In this document: in pieces, positions 1-8,727 of the stretch
Layout: every line of letters starts with the position of its first letter
Numbering within the stretch: the stretch's first letter is position 1
Assembly: GCA_028280445.1 (NCBI GenBank)
Contig: JANQLU010000093.1
Span: 62,001-126,000, forward strand
Length of the DNA stretch: 64,000 bases
Direction: 5' to 3'
Source: Pirellulaceae bacterium
Lineage (GTDB): Bacteria; Planctomycetota; Planctomycetia; Pirellulales; Pirellulaceae
Program-made: the position numbers and the translations under genes
The notes under the pieces: model-generated
What the model saw: the letters and a program-made list of their open reading frames with translations, nothing else
Told to the model about the DNA's origin: nothing
The model's database searches: none

Positions 1-257
1 CGGCGATCGTGAATTCGCTCGGCAAAGAATACAAGATCAACGCGGCACAGATGTGGGCCACGCTCGTTGAAGACCGCGACGATCAACCGTCCAGAAAATT
101 GCTTGAGTCGTTTTTCAAAATTCACAGCGCCGATCAGCTTGACGAGATTCTGAAAGACAACGGAGTCACTTTGGCCTCCGGAGGGACAAAGGGAGCTCGA
201 GTAAACAAGTTGATGGCCATGGAAAAGATCAAGCTGCCGAAAATCGTCAAATTTTGA
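1..257 (+). CDS. Hypothetical phage protein, 5' end possibly outside the window
   Basis: The frame is open to the left edge, so the gene may start outside. The first start codon inside is GTG at 9, which would give 82 residues. The protein is charged and lysine-rich towards the C terminus (ends KIKLPKIVKF), with no motif I recognise. Its stop at 255-257 lies 11 nt before the GTG of the next gene and inside that gene's ribosome binding site, so the two are one plus-strand unit, probably the phage early region. Confidence 0.5.
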   Translation, partial: AIVNSLGKEYKINAAQMWATLVEDRDDQPSRKLLESFFKIHSADQLDEILKDNGVTLASGGTKGARVNKLMAMEKIKLPKIVKF

Positions 258-268
258 AAGGAGTTTTT

Positions 269-1936
269 GTGGATCGTAAATTTGTCAAGGTCGAGTCATT
301 GGAAGACGCTCAGCGCGTTTGGGCGATTGCCCGCGCGCTGGGTGCCGGCGGCAATACACGGCCGACGGACTGCCCGACGAACTATGTTGAAGTCGGCCAC
401 TTTTTTTTCCTGCACTTTCACTTCGCGCCTCCCGGAATTTTAAAGGCCGACGAGTTCATCGATTGGGCAATAGAAAAATTGCAGAGTGAAATCAATTGCG
501 CGATCAATGATGTCGGCCGCAAGTTTGGGAACGATGAGGAATGGCGGTCGCTACTTCGGTCGGCGACGCGAGCCGGTATTGTCGACAAAACGACACGCGA
601 ATGCGACGGCAAGTTTTACGTCTGGCACGGTACTGATCTTTTTTGGACCGACGACTACTTTGGCCAGGTTGTCAGTATTCAAGAAATGAAACGGCGACTC
701 AATGCGCTTGACGAGTTCTGGTCGCTCGAAGGCAAGGTCTGCTCGCGTGGATTGGTTGAATTCGCAAGGGACGCTCTCCAAACGACAAAAACGACTTGGA
801 GCGGAGCGATATGGACCGGCGGCAAATGCGTTGCTGTTGACAATCTCGATCGGGACGCGGCCCTGCGCAAATGCCCTGCAGTACTTCACGGTGGTGGCCA
901 TTTCGTTCACGCATGGGCGATGCATTGCAATGTTGAATCGGTAGAAGCGGCCAATGCGCTTCGAGCCGCGGCCGAGGACGCAGGATTCCACTTGGACAAC
1001 GATCACGGTCCGATCGCCGTTGTGAACTTTTTCGATCGCACTTTGCATTTCACGAAGTGGCGAGGCAAGGAACTTGAACGCGGTGTCGACGGCTTTCGTG
1101 TCGTTTCGACAACAAGTTCATTCATGAGAAATGTTCTCGCCGCGTACGCGCCTCCCGGGCCTTCGGGAGTTCAGCTGGACGATGGAAATCTTGAAAAGGC
1201 TTGGACGAAACTGGATGGTTTGACCTATATGTCAATTTCGCCAGGCGAACAACTTTGGGTCCGCGAAAGCACGCCGACTGACGACAATTGGGTGGCAGAC
1301 AAATTCGCCGCGTCACAACGCGTGGAACCGCCGGAACTCTTCGATCCTCATTGCTTCGACGCTGCGGCTTACAGCTATTCATCGATCCGGCTGATCGGCA
1401 AGTCCCTTGACATTCCAGCGAGCATGTTGGCCGACGACAAACTCGACAAACTTGAAACAACAACGTCGGACGACGAGGGACGTCCGTTTGTTGATCTGAA
1501 TGAAATGTGTCCCTCAATCCCAACCATGGAGATTCAAATGCAAGCAAAGAAACCGAACCTGCTCCTGCGACTTGTTGGAAGTTGCCTGAAACTTGGCGAC
1601 CTCACGATCAGAGCCGTCGGCTTAGTTGCCGCGGTCGCGATCGTTTCACCTTTTATCGGCGAGCTCCACACTTCGTTGAACCCGCCTGAACAGCCGAGTG
1701 CGTATCACGCCGCAGACTTCAACACCAAAGGCGAAGTCACCTCAGTCGCGTTCAGTTGGGGCGGCGACGACTTCGTCATTCACCGGCTGATTAACACTTC
1801 CACAAACGGCAAAAACGAGGCGGTGTGGGTTGATCGCGACGGCAACGAGTTTGCCGACACTGAACGGAAGAAAACCGTGCTGCAGCGAATGATCAACGTT
1901 GCGAAGTTGAAAGCACAAAAACGATCGGACAGTTGA
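269..1936 (+). CDS. Hypothetical prophage early protein with one C-terminal membrane segment
   Basis: A protein of 555 residues that I do not recognise. The start is taken as GTG 269 rather than the upstream in-frame TTG, because AAAGGAG at 257-263 is correctly placed before it. Most of the chain looks soluble and mixed alpha/beta, with many Trp and His residues. A hydrophobic stretch around residues 435-465 (core RAVGLVAAVAIVSPFIG) could be a membrane segment, followed by about 90 mostly polar residues. It lies directly upstream of the replication initiator, so a role in early phage functions is possible, but that is position only. Confidence 0.6.
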   Translation: MDRKFVKVESLEDAQRVWAIARALGAGGNTRPTDCPTNYVEVGHFFFLHFHFAPPGILKADEFIDWAIEKLQSEINCAINDVGRKFGNDEEWRSLLRSATRAGIVDKTTRECDGKFYVWHGTDLFWTDDYFGQVVSIQEMKRRLNALDEFWSLEGKVCSRGLVEFARDALQTTKTTWSGAIWTGGKCVAVDNLDRDAALRKCPAVLHGGGHFVHAWAMHCNVESVEAANALRAAAEDAGFHLDNDHGPIAVVNFFDRTLHFTKWRGKELERGVDGFRVVSTTSSFMRNVLAAYAPPGPSGVQLDDGNLEKAWTKLDGLTYMSISPGEQLWVRESTPTDDNWVADKFAASQRVEPPELFDPHCFDAAAYSYSSIRLIGKSLDIPASMLADDKLDKLETTTSDDEGRPFVDLNEMCPSIPTMEIQMQAKKPNLLLRLVGSCLKLGDLTIRAVGLVAAVAIVSPFIGELHTSLNPPEQPSAYHAADFNTKGEVTSVAFSWGGDDFVIHRLINTSTNGKNEAVWVDRDGNEFADTERKKTVLQRMINVAKLKAQKRSDS

Positions 1937-2073
1937 AACCATGGTCGCGGTGCGGCGTGAGGATTCGTTCTCGCGGACCGGTGGACGCCGCGGCCGCCCA
2001 CCTACTTAGGGCAGGCAGTGATTCCCGGATAGCTGCTGTAAGTCCCGACAACGGTGTGTGTGTAGTTTGGAAC

Positions 2074-2092
2074 GGGGAGGCCGGGACTCCCC
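2074..2092 (+). other. GC hairpin in the leader of the replication gene
   Basis: GGGGAG and CTCCCC form a 6-bp stem with a 7-nt loop, 13 nt before the ATG at 2106. There is no T tract, so it is not a typical terminator. It could affect translation of the initiator gene. The surrounding 1937-2105 is otherwise noncoding. Confidence 0.35.
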
Positions 2093-2105
2093 GCGAGAGG
2101 CAAGG

Positions 2106-3050
2106 ATGACAGAAAAGCAACCTCCGATAAATTGGACTAGGGGCGCTCAGTTGAGTGTGTTGCGGCAAGTCAAGTTCAGCGAATTTTACGAACTTGACGA
2201 GGGAAGCGAACGGCGCAAGGTTCGCTCGGTTTATGTCGCGAGTGTCTTGAGGGCGATCGACGACTTCGCACGTGAAATTAGTTGGTGCACCGCATCGTAT
2301 CCAACCCTGGCGACGCATTGCCATTGTTCACGAACGCAAGTCACGCGCGCGATTACCGTTCTTGATCAGTTGGGTTTGATCGTGAAACAAACCTACCGAG
2401 ACGCCGGCGGGCACCGTCGAACAAAGATCCGAATTCATTGGGACTCGGTTCTCGCAATGGCCGACATTTCCGACCAGGAGCGTGACGCAATTCGCTATGA
2501 GTTCGCGACATTTGAGCATGAGCGACGGTCCAGTTCAACGGCCAGCCAAATCCCCCATCGGGGATCAGGCAGCCAAAGCCAAGTCCCCCTAGGGGGATCA
2601 GGCCCAGTCCCCCAGTGCGAAAGCCAAGTCCCCCACGACGAAACCCTAGTCCCCCATGGGGGACTTAAAACGGACGGTAAGCGCACTGGAAGAGAACGAA
2701 TAAAGCGCCGGGACCCGGAGGCACGTGTAACGGGACTCGGCGCAATTTTTGTTGAGGGAAGTGACGGCGAAGAATCCTTTCAGGAGGCCCTGGATTCGAT
2801 TCTCCGCGTCGTTCCCTGTTCAGGTCCGCAAGACATTAGCGATGTTCGAAAGATTGCGACGCTCGCAGCGACGGGGCACTTGTCGCCCGACAACCTTCAC
2901 GAAGCGATCGAGTCGACATCAATGAAACGGCCTGCCAACCCGATCGCCTGGTTCATCAGTTGCATCAAGAATCGAATCCATGAAGCAGGTGGCAATTATC
3001 GTGATCTCAAACAACGGGCCCGCCCTCCGGAGTTGATCGTTGATGAGTGA
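2106..3050 (+). CDS. Phage replication initiator-like winged-helix protein
   Basis: The start at ATG 2106 has GAGAGG and AAGG-type purine runs just upstream, giving 314 residues; an earlier GTG at 2058 has none. Residues about 60-112 form a helix-turn-helix/winged-helix domain (LATHCHCSRTQVTRAITVLD, then a wing GGHRRTKIRIHW), as in phage O-like and plasmid Rep proteins. Residues 148-187 are a repetitive linker built from SQ-V/I-P-H/L-GG units. The C-terminal part ends in a WFISCIKNRI helix common in phage replication proteins. The linker DNA contains spaced palindromes that could be the origin, as in lambda O. The stop overlaps the next small gene (ATG 3043). Confidence 0.7.
   Translation: MTEKQPPINWTRGAQLSVLRQVKFSEFYELDEGSERRKVRSVYVASVLRAIDDFAREISWCTASYPTLATHCHCSRTQVTRAITVLDQLGLIVKQTYRDAGGHRRTKIRIHWDSVLAMADISDQERDAIRYEFATFEHERRSSSTASQIPHRGSGSQSQVPLGGSGPVPQCESQVPHDETLVPHGGLKTDGKRTGRERIKRRDPEARVTGLGAIFVEGSDGEESFQEALDSILRVVPCSGPQDISDVRKIATLAATGHLSPDNLHEAIESTSMKRPANPIAWFISCIKNRIHEAGGNYRDLKQRARPPELIVDE
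2551..2663 (+). repeat. Iteron-like TCCCCC(NN)GGGGGA array, candidate replication origin
   Basis: Five TCCCCC cores begin at 2551, 2584, 2608, 2629 and 2650. The copies at 2584-2597 and 2650-2663 are perfect 14-bp palindromes (TCCCCC-TA-GGGGGA and TCCCCC-CAT-type centre), and the copy at 2551 is nearly so. Spacings are 33, 24, 21 and 21 bp; the last two are two helical turns. The array lies inside the initiator gene, where lambdoid phages keep ori. Alternatively it only reflects a repetitive protein linker. Confidence 0.5.
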
Positions 3051-3165
3051 TTTCCGGGGAAACGAGATCGCAAAAATGGCGTGCCTTTGGTTTGGAATTT
3101 TGATCACCGCGGTTTCGGTCGCGGCCTTGTTCACAGGAGCAATTTTGCAATGGACGAAAAACTGA
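3043..3165 (+). CDS. Small single-pass membrane protein (40 aa)
   Basis: ATG 3043 overlaps the end of the initiator gene (ATGAGTGA arrangement) and the frame stays open to TGA 3163-3165. Residues about 13-35 are a continuous hydrophobic helix (ACLWFGILITAVSVAALFTG) after a short charged N terminus, so it would be an inner-membrane peptide. It overlaps the next start (3150). The six-fold palindrome TTTCCGGGGAAA lies within its first codons. Function unknown. Confidence 0.5.
   Translation: MSDFRGNEIAKMACLWFGILITAVSVAALFTGAILQWTKN
3050..3063. repeat. Dispersed prophage palindrome, copy 1
   Basis: ATTTCCGGGGAAAC, a match to RTTTCCNNGGAAAY, at the junction of the replication initiator and the small membrane ORF. 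Confidence 0.6.
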
Positions 3166-3665
3166 AACTTGCAGCCAACGACACGTGTCCGACCTGCAGG
3201 AATGCGAAACTCAAACTCGACGAAGGAGAAAGTCAGTCACGCGAGGAACCGTCAAGCCATGCGTGCGTGTTTTGCGTTTGCGGCGACGAGTTCGAGGTCG
3301 ACTGGCCGCGACAGTTCCTGTACGAACGCACCGTGCAGTTCGTTGAGAAACTATTCACAAGCGGTTTTGATACTCGCGCTGCAGACAGGCTTGTTCAACG
3401 AGTCAATCATTTGGAACGGGATCTCGGTGGCTGGAGTCGCGCGGCGATCATCGATCGCATGATGGAGTTCCTGGATATGGTTGCTCTCCGGTCCGACGAG
3501 GTTCACCGGTTGATTGAAGTCAACAGCGAACTCGTGCAACATCTGGAACAAAGCGAAGCCGATTTCCCGTCGTTCAGCGAGACGCAGCAATTCTGCACCA
3601 CTTTGAGAGCCAAACTGTTTATGCAAATGGAGGACCACGATGCAGTTCAAACAGATGCTCCGTGA
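3150..3665 (+). CDS. Hypothetical zinc-ribbon-like phage protein
   Basis: The start chosen is ATG 3150, with AGGAG at 3134-3138, giving 171 residues; an earlier in-frame ATG at 3081 lies inside the preceding small ORF. Two Cys pairs near the N terminus (CPTC and CVFC, about 30 residues apart) could bind zinc. The remainder is helical and acidic. Its end overlaps the next gene (ATG 3640). I do not recognise a family. It is one of four consecutive Cys-rich small proteins in this early region. Confidence 0.6.
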   Translation: MDEKLKLAANDTCPTCRNAKLKLDEGESQSREEPSSHACVFCVCGDEFEVDWPRQFLYERTVQFVEKLFTSGFDTRAADRLVQRVNHLERDLGGWSRAAIIDRMMEFLDMVALRSDEVHRLIEVNSELVQHLEQSEADFPSFSETQQFCTTLRAKLFMQMEDHDAVQTDAP

Positions 3666-3876
3666 ATTGTTTCAGTTCGGAGGAATGGTTCTGCTGATGC
3701 TGATTTATTTGTTGACCAGTCTCGGTGTTGGATACGTGAAGTGCGGCGCGTTGTTGTATGACCTGGTGCGGCGTTTGTTTCGACTCGATGGCCTCACGTT
3801 TTGGGAACAGGAACGTCAGGCCGAGATCGAGTTTCGCAAAACCTGTGAAGTGAAACGAGGGCGATGCGATGAGTGA
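3640..3876 (+). CDS. Small membrane protein (78 aa)
   Basis: Residues about 13-36 form one membrane helix (FGGMVLLMLIYLLTSLGVGY), followed by a positively charged amphipathic tail. The size and single helix would fit a holin-like or host-takeover peptide, but nothing specific supports this. The gene overlaps both neighbours (3640 inside the previous gene, stop after ATG 3869), which points to translational coupling. Confidence 0.55.
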   Translation: MQFKQMLRELFQFGGMVLLMLIYLLTSLGVGYVKCGALLYDLVRRLFRLDGLTFWEQERQAEIEFRKTCEVKRGRCDE

Positions 3877-4057
3877 GTGCTTTGATCCAAACTCTGAAAA
3901 TTGTGGTTTGTGTGGGAACACTGGATCAGTAGAGATAATCCCTCACGGTGCAGGCTCAAATGACTCGCGAGTCGACGAATGCCCTTGGTGCCTCAGAAAG
4001 TCGATAACCGCACTGAGGAAACTCATCAAACAACTAGAACGTAGCAGCGAGGAATAA
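3869..4057 (+). CDS. Small cysteine-rich protein (62 aa)
   Basis: CGLCG near residue 12 and CPWC near residue 38 make a candidate four-Cys zinc site, similar to the knuckles of DnaJ-like or restriction-inhibitor peptides. The last 20 residues are a charged helix. It overlaps the upstream membrane protein gene by 8 nt and ends 3 nt before the HNH gene. Function unknown. Confidence 0.5.
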   Translation: MSECFDPNSENCGLCGNTGSVEIIPHGAGSNDSRVDECPWCLRKSITALRKLIKQLERSSEE

Positions 4058-4060
4058 ACT

Positions 4061-4366
4061 ATGCCAATGGATCGCTCGAAGTATCCCGACAATTGGGATG
4101 CGATCGCGTTTGGCATCAAGGAGGACGCCTGTTGGAAATGCGAGGCCTGTGGTAAACAATGTAGGTTTCCCGACGAGCCGTTCGACACCCATAAACGAAC
4201 GTTGACCGTCGCTCACATCAACCACGTCGAGTCTGACTGCAGACCTGAAAATTTGCTCGCGACGTGCGCGGCCTGCCATTTGGCCTACGATGCGTTGCGA
4301 CGTCGGTTCCAACGGCTCGCAAAAAATCGAATCGCAAGAAAGAAAAAACTGGTGTTGTTCGAATGA
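4061..4366 (+). CDS. HNH endonuclease-like protein
   Basis: In this 101-residue protein CEACGKQC, then LTVAHINHVESD, then RPENLLATCAACH match the HNH fold: two Cys pairs for structural zinc around a His-rich metal-binding beta-beta-alpha core. Such nucleases nick or cut DNA and in phages often act in packaging or as free-standing homing enzymes. Here the gene is in the early block, far from the terminase genes. It is coupled by ATGA overlap to the next gene. Confidence 0.7.
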   Translation: MPMDRSKYPDNWDAIAFGIKEDACWKCEACGKQCRFPDEPFDTHKRTLTVAHINHVESDCRPENLLATCAACHLAYDALRRRFQRLAKNRIARKKKLVLFE

Positions 4367-4797
4367 AACCGATTGAGATTTCGATTCAAAACTATTTGGA
4401 TGCTTGTCAGGATGAATGTTGTTTTTGCGATGGCATTGTTTATAACCTGAGTATTCCAAAGCCGAACGAAGTCCTATCGAACAAACCGAACTGCGGCGTT
4501 AAAGAAACCTGCCCATTGTTCCGTTCGCCAATGGGCCGAGTACGCAAAAAATGGATGCCGCAAGGGAGCGATCCAGATCAAGGGTGTGACTCATACAAAA
4601 ACTGGATCCGATACCAGCAAAAGCAGGTCGAAGAATCGCAAGAGTGGGTTGTTTCAATGGCAGATGAAACACGAGTTATCACTGGTCGGGACCCACTTCG
4701 AGTAGCCATCAAAATGTTTTTCTTGTTGCGGGAACAAGGAATCATGGTAGACAAAATGGACCTGTTGGAAAAACGCTACTCGGTTCGGGAGAAATGA
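4363..4797 (+). CDS. Hypothetical Cys-rich phage protein
   Basis: Starting at ATG 4363, which overlaps the stop of the HNH gene (ATGA), it has 144 residues. The N-terminal half holds CCFC plus further Cys at about residues 43, 49 and 69, so it may bind a metal. The C-terminal half is charged and helical. It is the last plus-strand early gene and converges with the late block, only 16 nt separating the two stops. No family recognised. Confidence 0.55.
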   Translation: MKPIEISIQNYLDACQDECCFCDGIVYNLSIPKPNEVLSNKPNCGVKETCPLFRSPMGRVRKKWMPQGSDPDQGCDSYKNWIRYQQKQVEESQEWVVSMADETRVITGRDPLRVAIKMFFLLREQGIMVDKMDLLEKRYSVREK

Positions 4798-4813
4798 AAA
4801 ATGGCGAGCCAAG

Positions 4814-5326
4814 TTAGTCAACGCGCGGCACTCGGCTGTTGTTTTCTTTTTTTGCTGGTCTTATCTTTACGGCCTGGACTTCGCTTTCGTCAAGTTCCAA
4901 GCCAGTCAGTCGATGCCACAAAATTTTCAAGTCATCGACGGTTTGCGCAGCAATTGCCATCGGTCCTGTTGCGGTACCGACGATCGCGCAGCAGCCGCTG
5001 TAGAAAATCGATTCGTCGTCTTGCTCTTGTTTCCAATCGTAGCAATAGTCGGTCATGATACTTTCCTCATTCGCTCGGTGCACCATTTTAGAATTGACTG
5101 AAATCAACCACTTATCGTAGGTGAAGTACCAAATGGCGAATCCCCAGCCGACGTTGGTTAGTTCGTCAAAGTAAAGATCCTTGCGGGTGACATGCTCAAC
5201 AAACGCGCTTTTTCCGCGCGGCCGTGCGCTGGTTGTGTCCTGCACTTCGACCTTTGTGCCTTTCGGGATCCAATACTTCAATCGTTGACGTGTCATGGTC
5301 AACAAATTGACAGTTTGAATTGCCAC
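4814..5326 (-). CDS. Hypothetical protein at the 3' end of the late block
   Basis: The longest form starts at GTG 5326 (170 residues), 6 nt after the stop of the upstream gene; ATG 5296 is an alternative. It is aromatic-rich (VGWGFAIWYFTYDKW) with no membrane segment or recognised domain. As the most distal gene of the tail module it could be a tail-fibre accessory protein or a late cargo gene. Confidence 0.5.
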   Translation of the reverse strand: MAIQTVNLLTMTRQRLKYWIPKGTKVEVQDTTSARPRGKSAFVEHVTRKDLYFDELTNVGWGFAIWYFTYDKWLISVNSKMVHRANEESIMTDYCYDWKQEQDDESIFYSGCCAIVGTATGPMAIAAQTVDDLKILWHRLTGLELDESEVQAVKIRPAKKENNSRVPRVD

Positions 5327-5332
5327 GTTTGG

Positions 5333-6499
5333 TCATTCGTAGACTCGAACGGTGGCGTTGCAGCCAAGTTGTGCTTGAAACGTAATACCATGATCAAACG
5401 GTGAGCAGGTACCGGTTGACGCAACAGGACCTTGGACAAACGCGATTGATGAACTCCCACCGGAAACACAATGGGCCTCAACTGTCATCAACCAGCCGAC
5501 CAACGTATTGCATTTGATCTCGACTTGTTTCATGTGCAACGGATCTCCAGCGCAGATTGGACAACCATCGTTGAGAACGTAGTCTCCTGCCAGCACGTCA
5601 TAGGTGCCGCGCCACGTATGTTCACCGCCAATGTTGCCAACGTAGTTGCAAGTGCCAATCGAAGTTGCTTCTGCAGAGCCACCGACGATCGTTCCGACAT
5701 TGAGCGAAAACGGGATCGCGTTTGGGCAACAACTCGTCGACACACTACCAGTGGGATCGTTATCGGCGATCGTACTGGTTCCCTGCGCCATCATGTTGTC
5801 TACCGAACCGGCTGTGACCGTTCCGTCAAGATAGAACTCTTCGGTGGGCTCCACATGCCCATCGTCGACAATCGGGACCCGGACGAAGCCAGTCGAATTT
5901 CCAGTGGTGATGGTAAGTGTAGATCCCGCTGTCCACGTCGTGCCGTTCGTTGAAACTTCTAGCGCGGTTGTGTAGTCGGCCGGCGAGGAGCTCGTTGCCG
6001 TTCCGTCGCTTGCGACAAAACTAATTGTGACGTCGTCGATTGCCGCGGCGGAGAGCGTTATGTCAAAAACGGCGTAGGCGTCAACACCTTCGGTCACGCT
6101 AGGGCTGCTAATCGACCAAGTGATCGCCGACGACGGAATGTCATCGTTTGAATTTGCGCCAATCAAATACCATTTGCCAAATACTTTGATTGCGAACATG
6201 CGACGATCTTTGGGCGGCAACAGTCCGTCAAGCGTTGAGGCGATTTGCATTTGTTGAGCTGAACGACTCGTGAATATCGCCGAGTCGCCCAAGGCCGCAA
6301 ACTCACCTTGTTGAAATTTAATGGGCGCAACGGTCCCTGTTGTCGGGTAGCTGCCCACCGAGGGATCGGTTGTCTTTGCGATCGCGACTTCGATTGGTGG
6401 GGTATAACGCTCACGACTCAACTGTTGAAGTTGTCTCGTAAGTTGCTTTACCTGGTTTTCGAGCTGGCGGATGCGTTGCGAGTTTGAAGGCTTGGACAT
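5333..6499 (-). CDS. Tail-tip protein with N-terminal coiled coil and Calx-beta-like domain
   Basis: The start at ATG 6499 follows directly on the upstream gene's stop, giving 388 residues; the longer open frame would run into that gene. Residues 1-35 are a coiled coil (LENQVKQLTRQLQQL). Around residues 125-265 there is a Calx-beta-like beta-sandwich (SVTEGVDAYAVFDITLS, ending in VDDGHVEPTEEFYL). The Cys-containing C-terminal part is unlike anything I know. A coiled-coil trimerisation stem plus an adhesive beta domain fits a receptor-contacting tail structure. Confidence 0.6.
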   Translation of the reverse strand: MSKPSNSQRIRQLENQVKQLTRQLQQLSRERYTPPIEVAIAKTTDPSVGSYPTTGTVAPIKFQQGEFAALGDSAIFTSRSAQQMQIASTLDGLLPPKDRRMFAIKVFGKWYLIGANSNDDIPSSAITWSISSPSVTEGVDAYAVFDITLSAAAIDDVTISFVASDGTATSSSPADYTTALEVSTNGTTWTAGSTLTITTGNSTGFVRVPIVDDGHVEPTEEFYLDGTVTAGSVDNMMAQGTSTIADNDPTGSVSTSCCPNAIPFSLNVGTIVGGSAEATSIGTCNYVGNIGGEHTWRGTYDVLAGDYVLNDGCPICAGDPLHMKQVEIKCNTLVGWLMTVEAHCVSGGSSSIAFVQGPVASTGTCSPFDHGITFQAQLGCNATVRVYE

Positions 6500-6503
6500 G
6501 CGG

Positions 6504-8630
6504 TCAACTTTGAAATAGTGTTGGGTCCAGTTCAGTGTGTTGAGTGATATATGTGATTCGAGGCGGTGGCGGATCATCGTCGCTCGATTGTTGCGATGTG
6601 AACTCGATCGATGTGATGACAGTATCAACATCGACATCCCCGCTCGGTTCTTTGAGGTTGTTGATCATTTGGCCAAGGGTCAACAGTGAACTCACGTAAC
6701 TGGTCGAAAATGTGATTGCTCGTCGTTCATTTCCGTACCAGGCCAATGCGATGAGTCCGATGTTTTCAATCGCGTCGCTGTCGTCAACAATCCATTTGCC
6801 GCCACCGCGTCGGATCAACGTTCCGTCAGGGTTTGTTCCGAGTACGGTGCCACCAGCCAAGTAAATTTTTTGATAGGACTCACCTGCATCGATCAGGCGG
6901 ATGCGATTCGGTTCAACAGTCGCATCACCGACGAAAATTTCGCAATATTGGGATGCTGGAATTGCAATCGTGAAATAGGCTTCGGCCCATTCAAATTCAC
7001 CAAGATAGTTGTCAACGTTGAGCCGAGGAAAGTTACCGGCGTCAACAATATGCTGAGGTTGACCGAGAACGTTGAGATCAAATGCCAAACCGTCGCCAGT
7101 AGGAACTAGCGTCGCGGACCAGTCGTAATTTTCTCGAGCGAATTCCCTTTCGATGGCACCCAAAAACCGCGTGTCGAGATATTTATCCGCGGGATCGTCA
7201 ATTTTAAAAACCGCAAACGGCGACTGGTAACCTGCAGGGTTGTTCGTTCCATCGCCACTGGTGTAGTCCGTACTCATTTCCAACGGGATGAACGGCAAAA
7301 TCTGAGACTGTTTGTGCAAACGCCGCTCGGCCTCCAACAAAAATCGTTCTGGAATTGCAGGCCCATCGTTGGTAACAGGTACTGCAGGATCATAAATCAA
7401 ACCGTCCCAATCGTCGGGAATTTTAAACCGCCGATAAGCGCGTTGATGAAAGTCACGAGCGCGTTGATTCCAAAATTGCCGTTCTTCGATCTCAGCAGCT
7501 GCGGGATAGTTTGGGTCACCAGTCGCGCCAGCTTGGTAGCTCGCTTCCTCGTTGGCACTCCAATCTTTTTCAAGATTGCCGTCAACTGCTGAGACTGTAA
7601 ACACACCAATCGCGCGAGCTCCTCGAACGTGGACTCGCGAGTATTTGGCAAACACGTCATTGATGGTCGAAAGGTAGCACGAGGACAATCCTGAAACGTC
7701 CAGATCGTCTTGCTGTGAATTTTTGACGAGGTAAATGACCGGAGGATCCGGTGCAGGTTCGACTTGAATCGTATTGTTCGCAAACGATACGGGGTGCAGC
7801 TCAATCACCGTTTCGTCATCGCTTGGTTGGACATAATAGCCCAACCCTCGCTGGGGCAAGATCAGCTGATCCAACAATTGCGCCGTTGTGTTTCCATTCG
7901 GATCTATGATTGGCCGATCCCAATTTGGCAACACGTTGTGAGTTTCTTCGTTGATTGGATCTGGAATTGGGTCAACGAGCGCCCAGTTCAAGTAACGCAC
8001 ATCAGCGTTGTCGCGCGGGACGTGCTGACTGAGCAAATGTTCGACAATATTGTGTGTGGTCCAGAATTCAGCGTCGTCATCATCGGTAAACGAGTAAGTC
8101 GTCGCGTATTTCTGCGTGGTGCGGTTGGGTCTCCCTTCTACGTTGTACGTGTACGGAAACGTCGATTCAAACTCGTCGAATCCGTCTTGGTTGTGGCAAT
8201 ACGTGAGGTCGATATAGTGTCGGCTCAACAACCACTGGAGGCCTACACAATGGAAGGTTTGAACTCCAATTCGCGTGTTGTTTTGGTGGCCGCCAAATAC
8301 TTCATCCAGGACACCTGCGACTCCGTACCACTTGAGAATTGTTGGTTGCCCTTGATCGTCCAACGCATCGATCTCAATCTTCACGTAGGAGTTTGGCGGC
8401 AGACTTGAAAACGGTGCGACGTTTGATTTTACGACGTGTTCGGGAAGCCGCCCAACGCCATGACGATAGCGCAACTCAGCGGTTGGCAAGGTCGGCGAAA
8501 CTGCCCACGAACAACGCTGGCAATAAACATGGCTCATGAGTCCCCAAACGTCGGCCCACAGAGTTTTGGCGTAAACTCGATGACCGAGGCTGGTACCACG
8601 GCCGGTAGTTGGATAAGTGATGGTTGCCAT
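6504..8630 (-). CDS. Large tail/baseplate hub-like protein
   Basis: At 708 residues with no membrane segment, it lies between the LamG protein and the Calx-beta tail-tip protein, where phages of this layout keep the baseplate hub. The first 250 residues are beta-rich (for example SSLPPNSYVKIEI followed by a strand/turn pattern), reminiscent of hub domains, but I cannot name a family. One copy of the dispersed palindrome sits 9-22 nt before its ATG. Confidence 0.5.
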   Translation of the reverse strand: MATITYPTTGRGTSLGHRVYAKTLWADVWGLMSHVYCQRCSWAVSPTLPTAELRYRHGVGRLPEHVVKSNVAPFSSLPPNSYVKIEIDALDDQGQPTILKWYGVAGVLDEVFGGHQNNTRIGVQTFHCVGLQWLLSRHYIDLTYCHNQDGFDEFESTFPYTYNVEGRPNRTTQKYATTYSFTDDDDAEFWTTHNIVEHLLSQHVPRDNADVRYLNWALVDPIPDPINEETHNVLPNWDRPIIDPNGNTTAQLLDQLILPQRGLGYYVQPSDDETVIELHPVSFANNTIQVEPAPDPPVIYLVKNSQQDDLDVSGLSSCYLSTINDVFAKYSRVHVRGARAIGVFTVSAVDGNLEKDWSANEEASYQAGATGDPNYPAAAEIEERQFWNQRARDFHQRAYRRFKIPDDWDGLIYDPAVPVTNDGPAIPERFLLEAERRLHKQSQILPFIPLEMSTDYTSGDGTNNPAGYQSPFAVFKIDDPADKYLDTRFLGAIEREFARENYDWSATLVPTGDGLAFDLNVLGQPQHIVDAGNFPRLNVDNYLGEFEWAEAYFTIAIPASQYCEIFVGDATVEPNRIRLIDAGESYQKIYLAGGTVLGTNPDGTLIRRGGGKWIVDDSDAIENIGLIALAWYGNERRAITFSTSYVSSLLTLGQMINNLKEPSGDVDVDTVITSIEFTSQQSSDDDPPPPRITYITQHTELDPTLFQS

Positions 8631-8638
8631 ATCGCAAC

Positions 8639-8652
8639 GTTTCCCCGGAAAT
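8639..8652. repeat. Dispersed prophage palindrome, copy 2
   Basis: GTTTCCCCGGAAAT, immediately upstream of the hub-like gene start in a 97-nt noncoding gap. In this position it could block or load a transcription factor or ribosome. Confidence 0.6.
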
Positions 8653-8727
8653 TCCTTTAGCGTGAAGTTTCGAAAACGATGCCCCTCGGGTCGTCACATA
8701 AGTTCGTTTCGATCGACGAGATCACAT

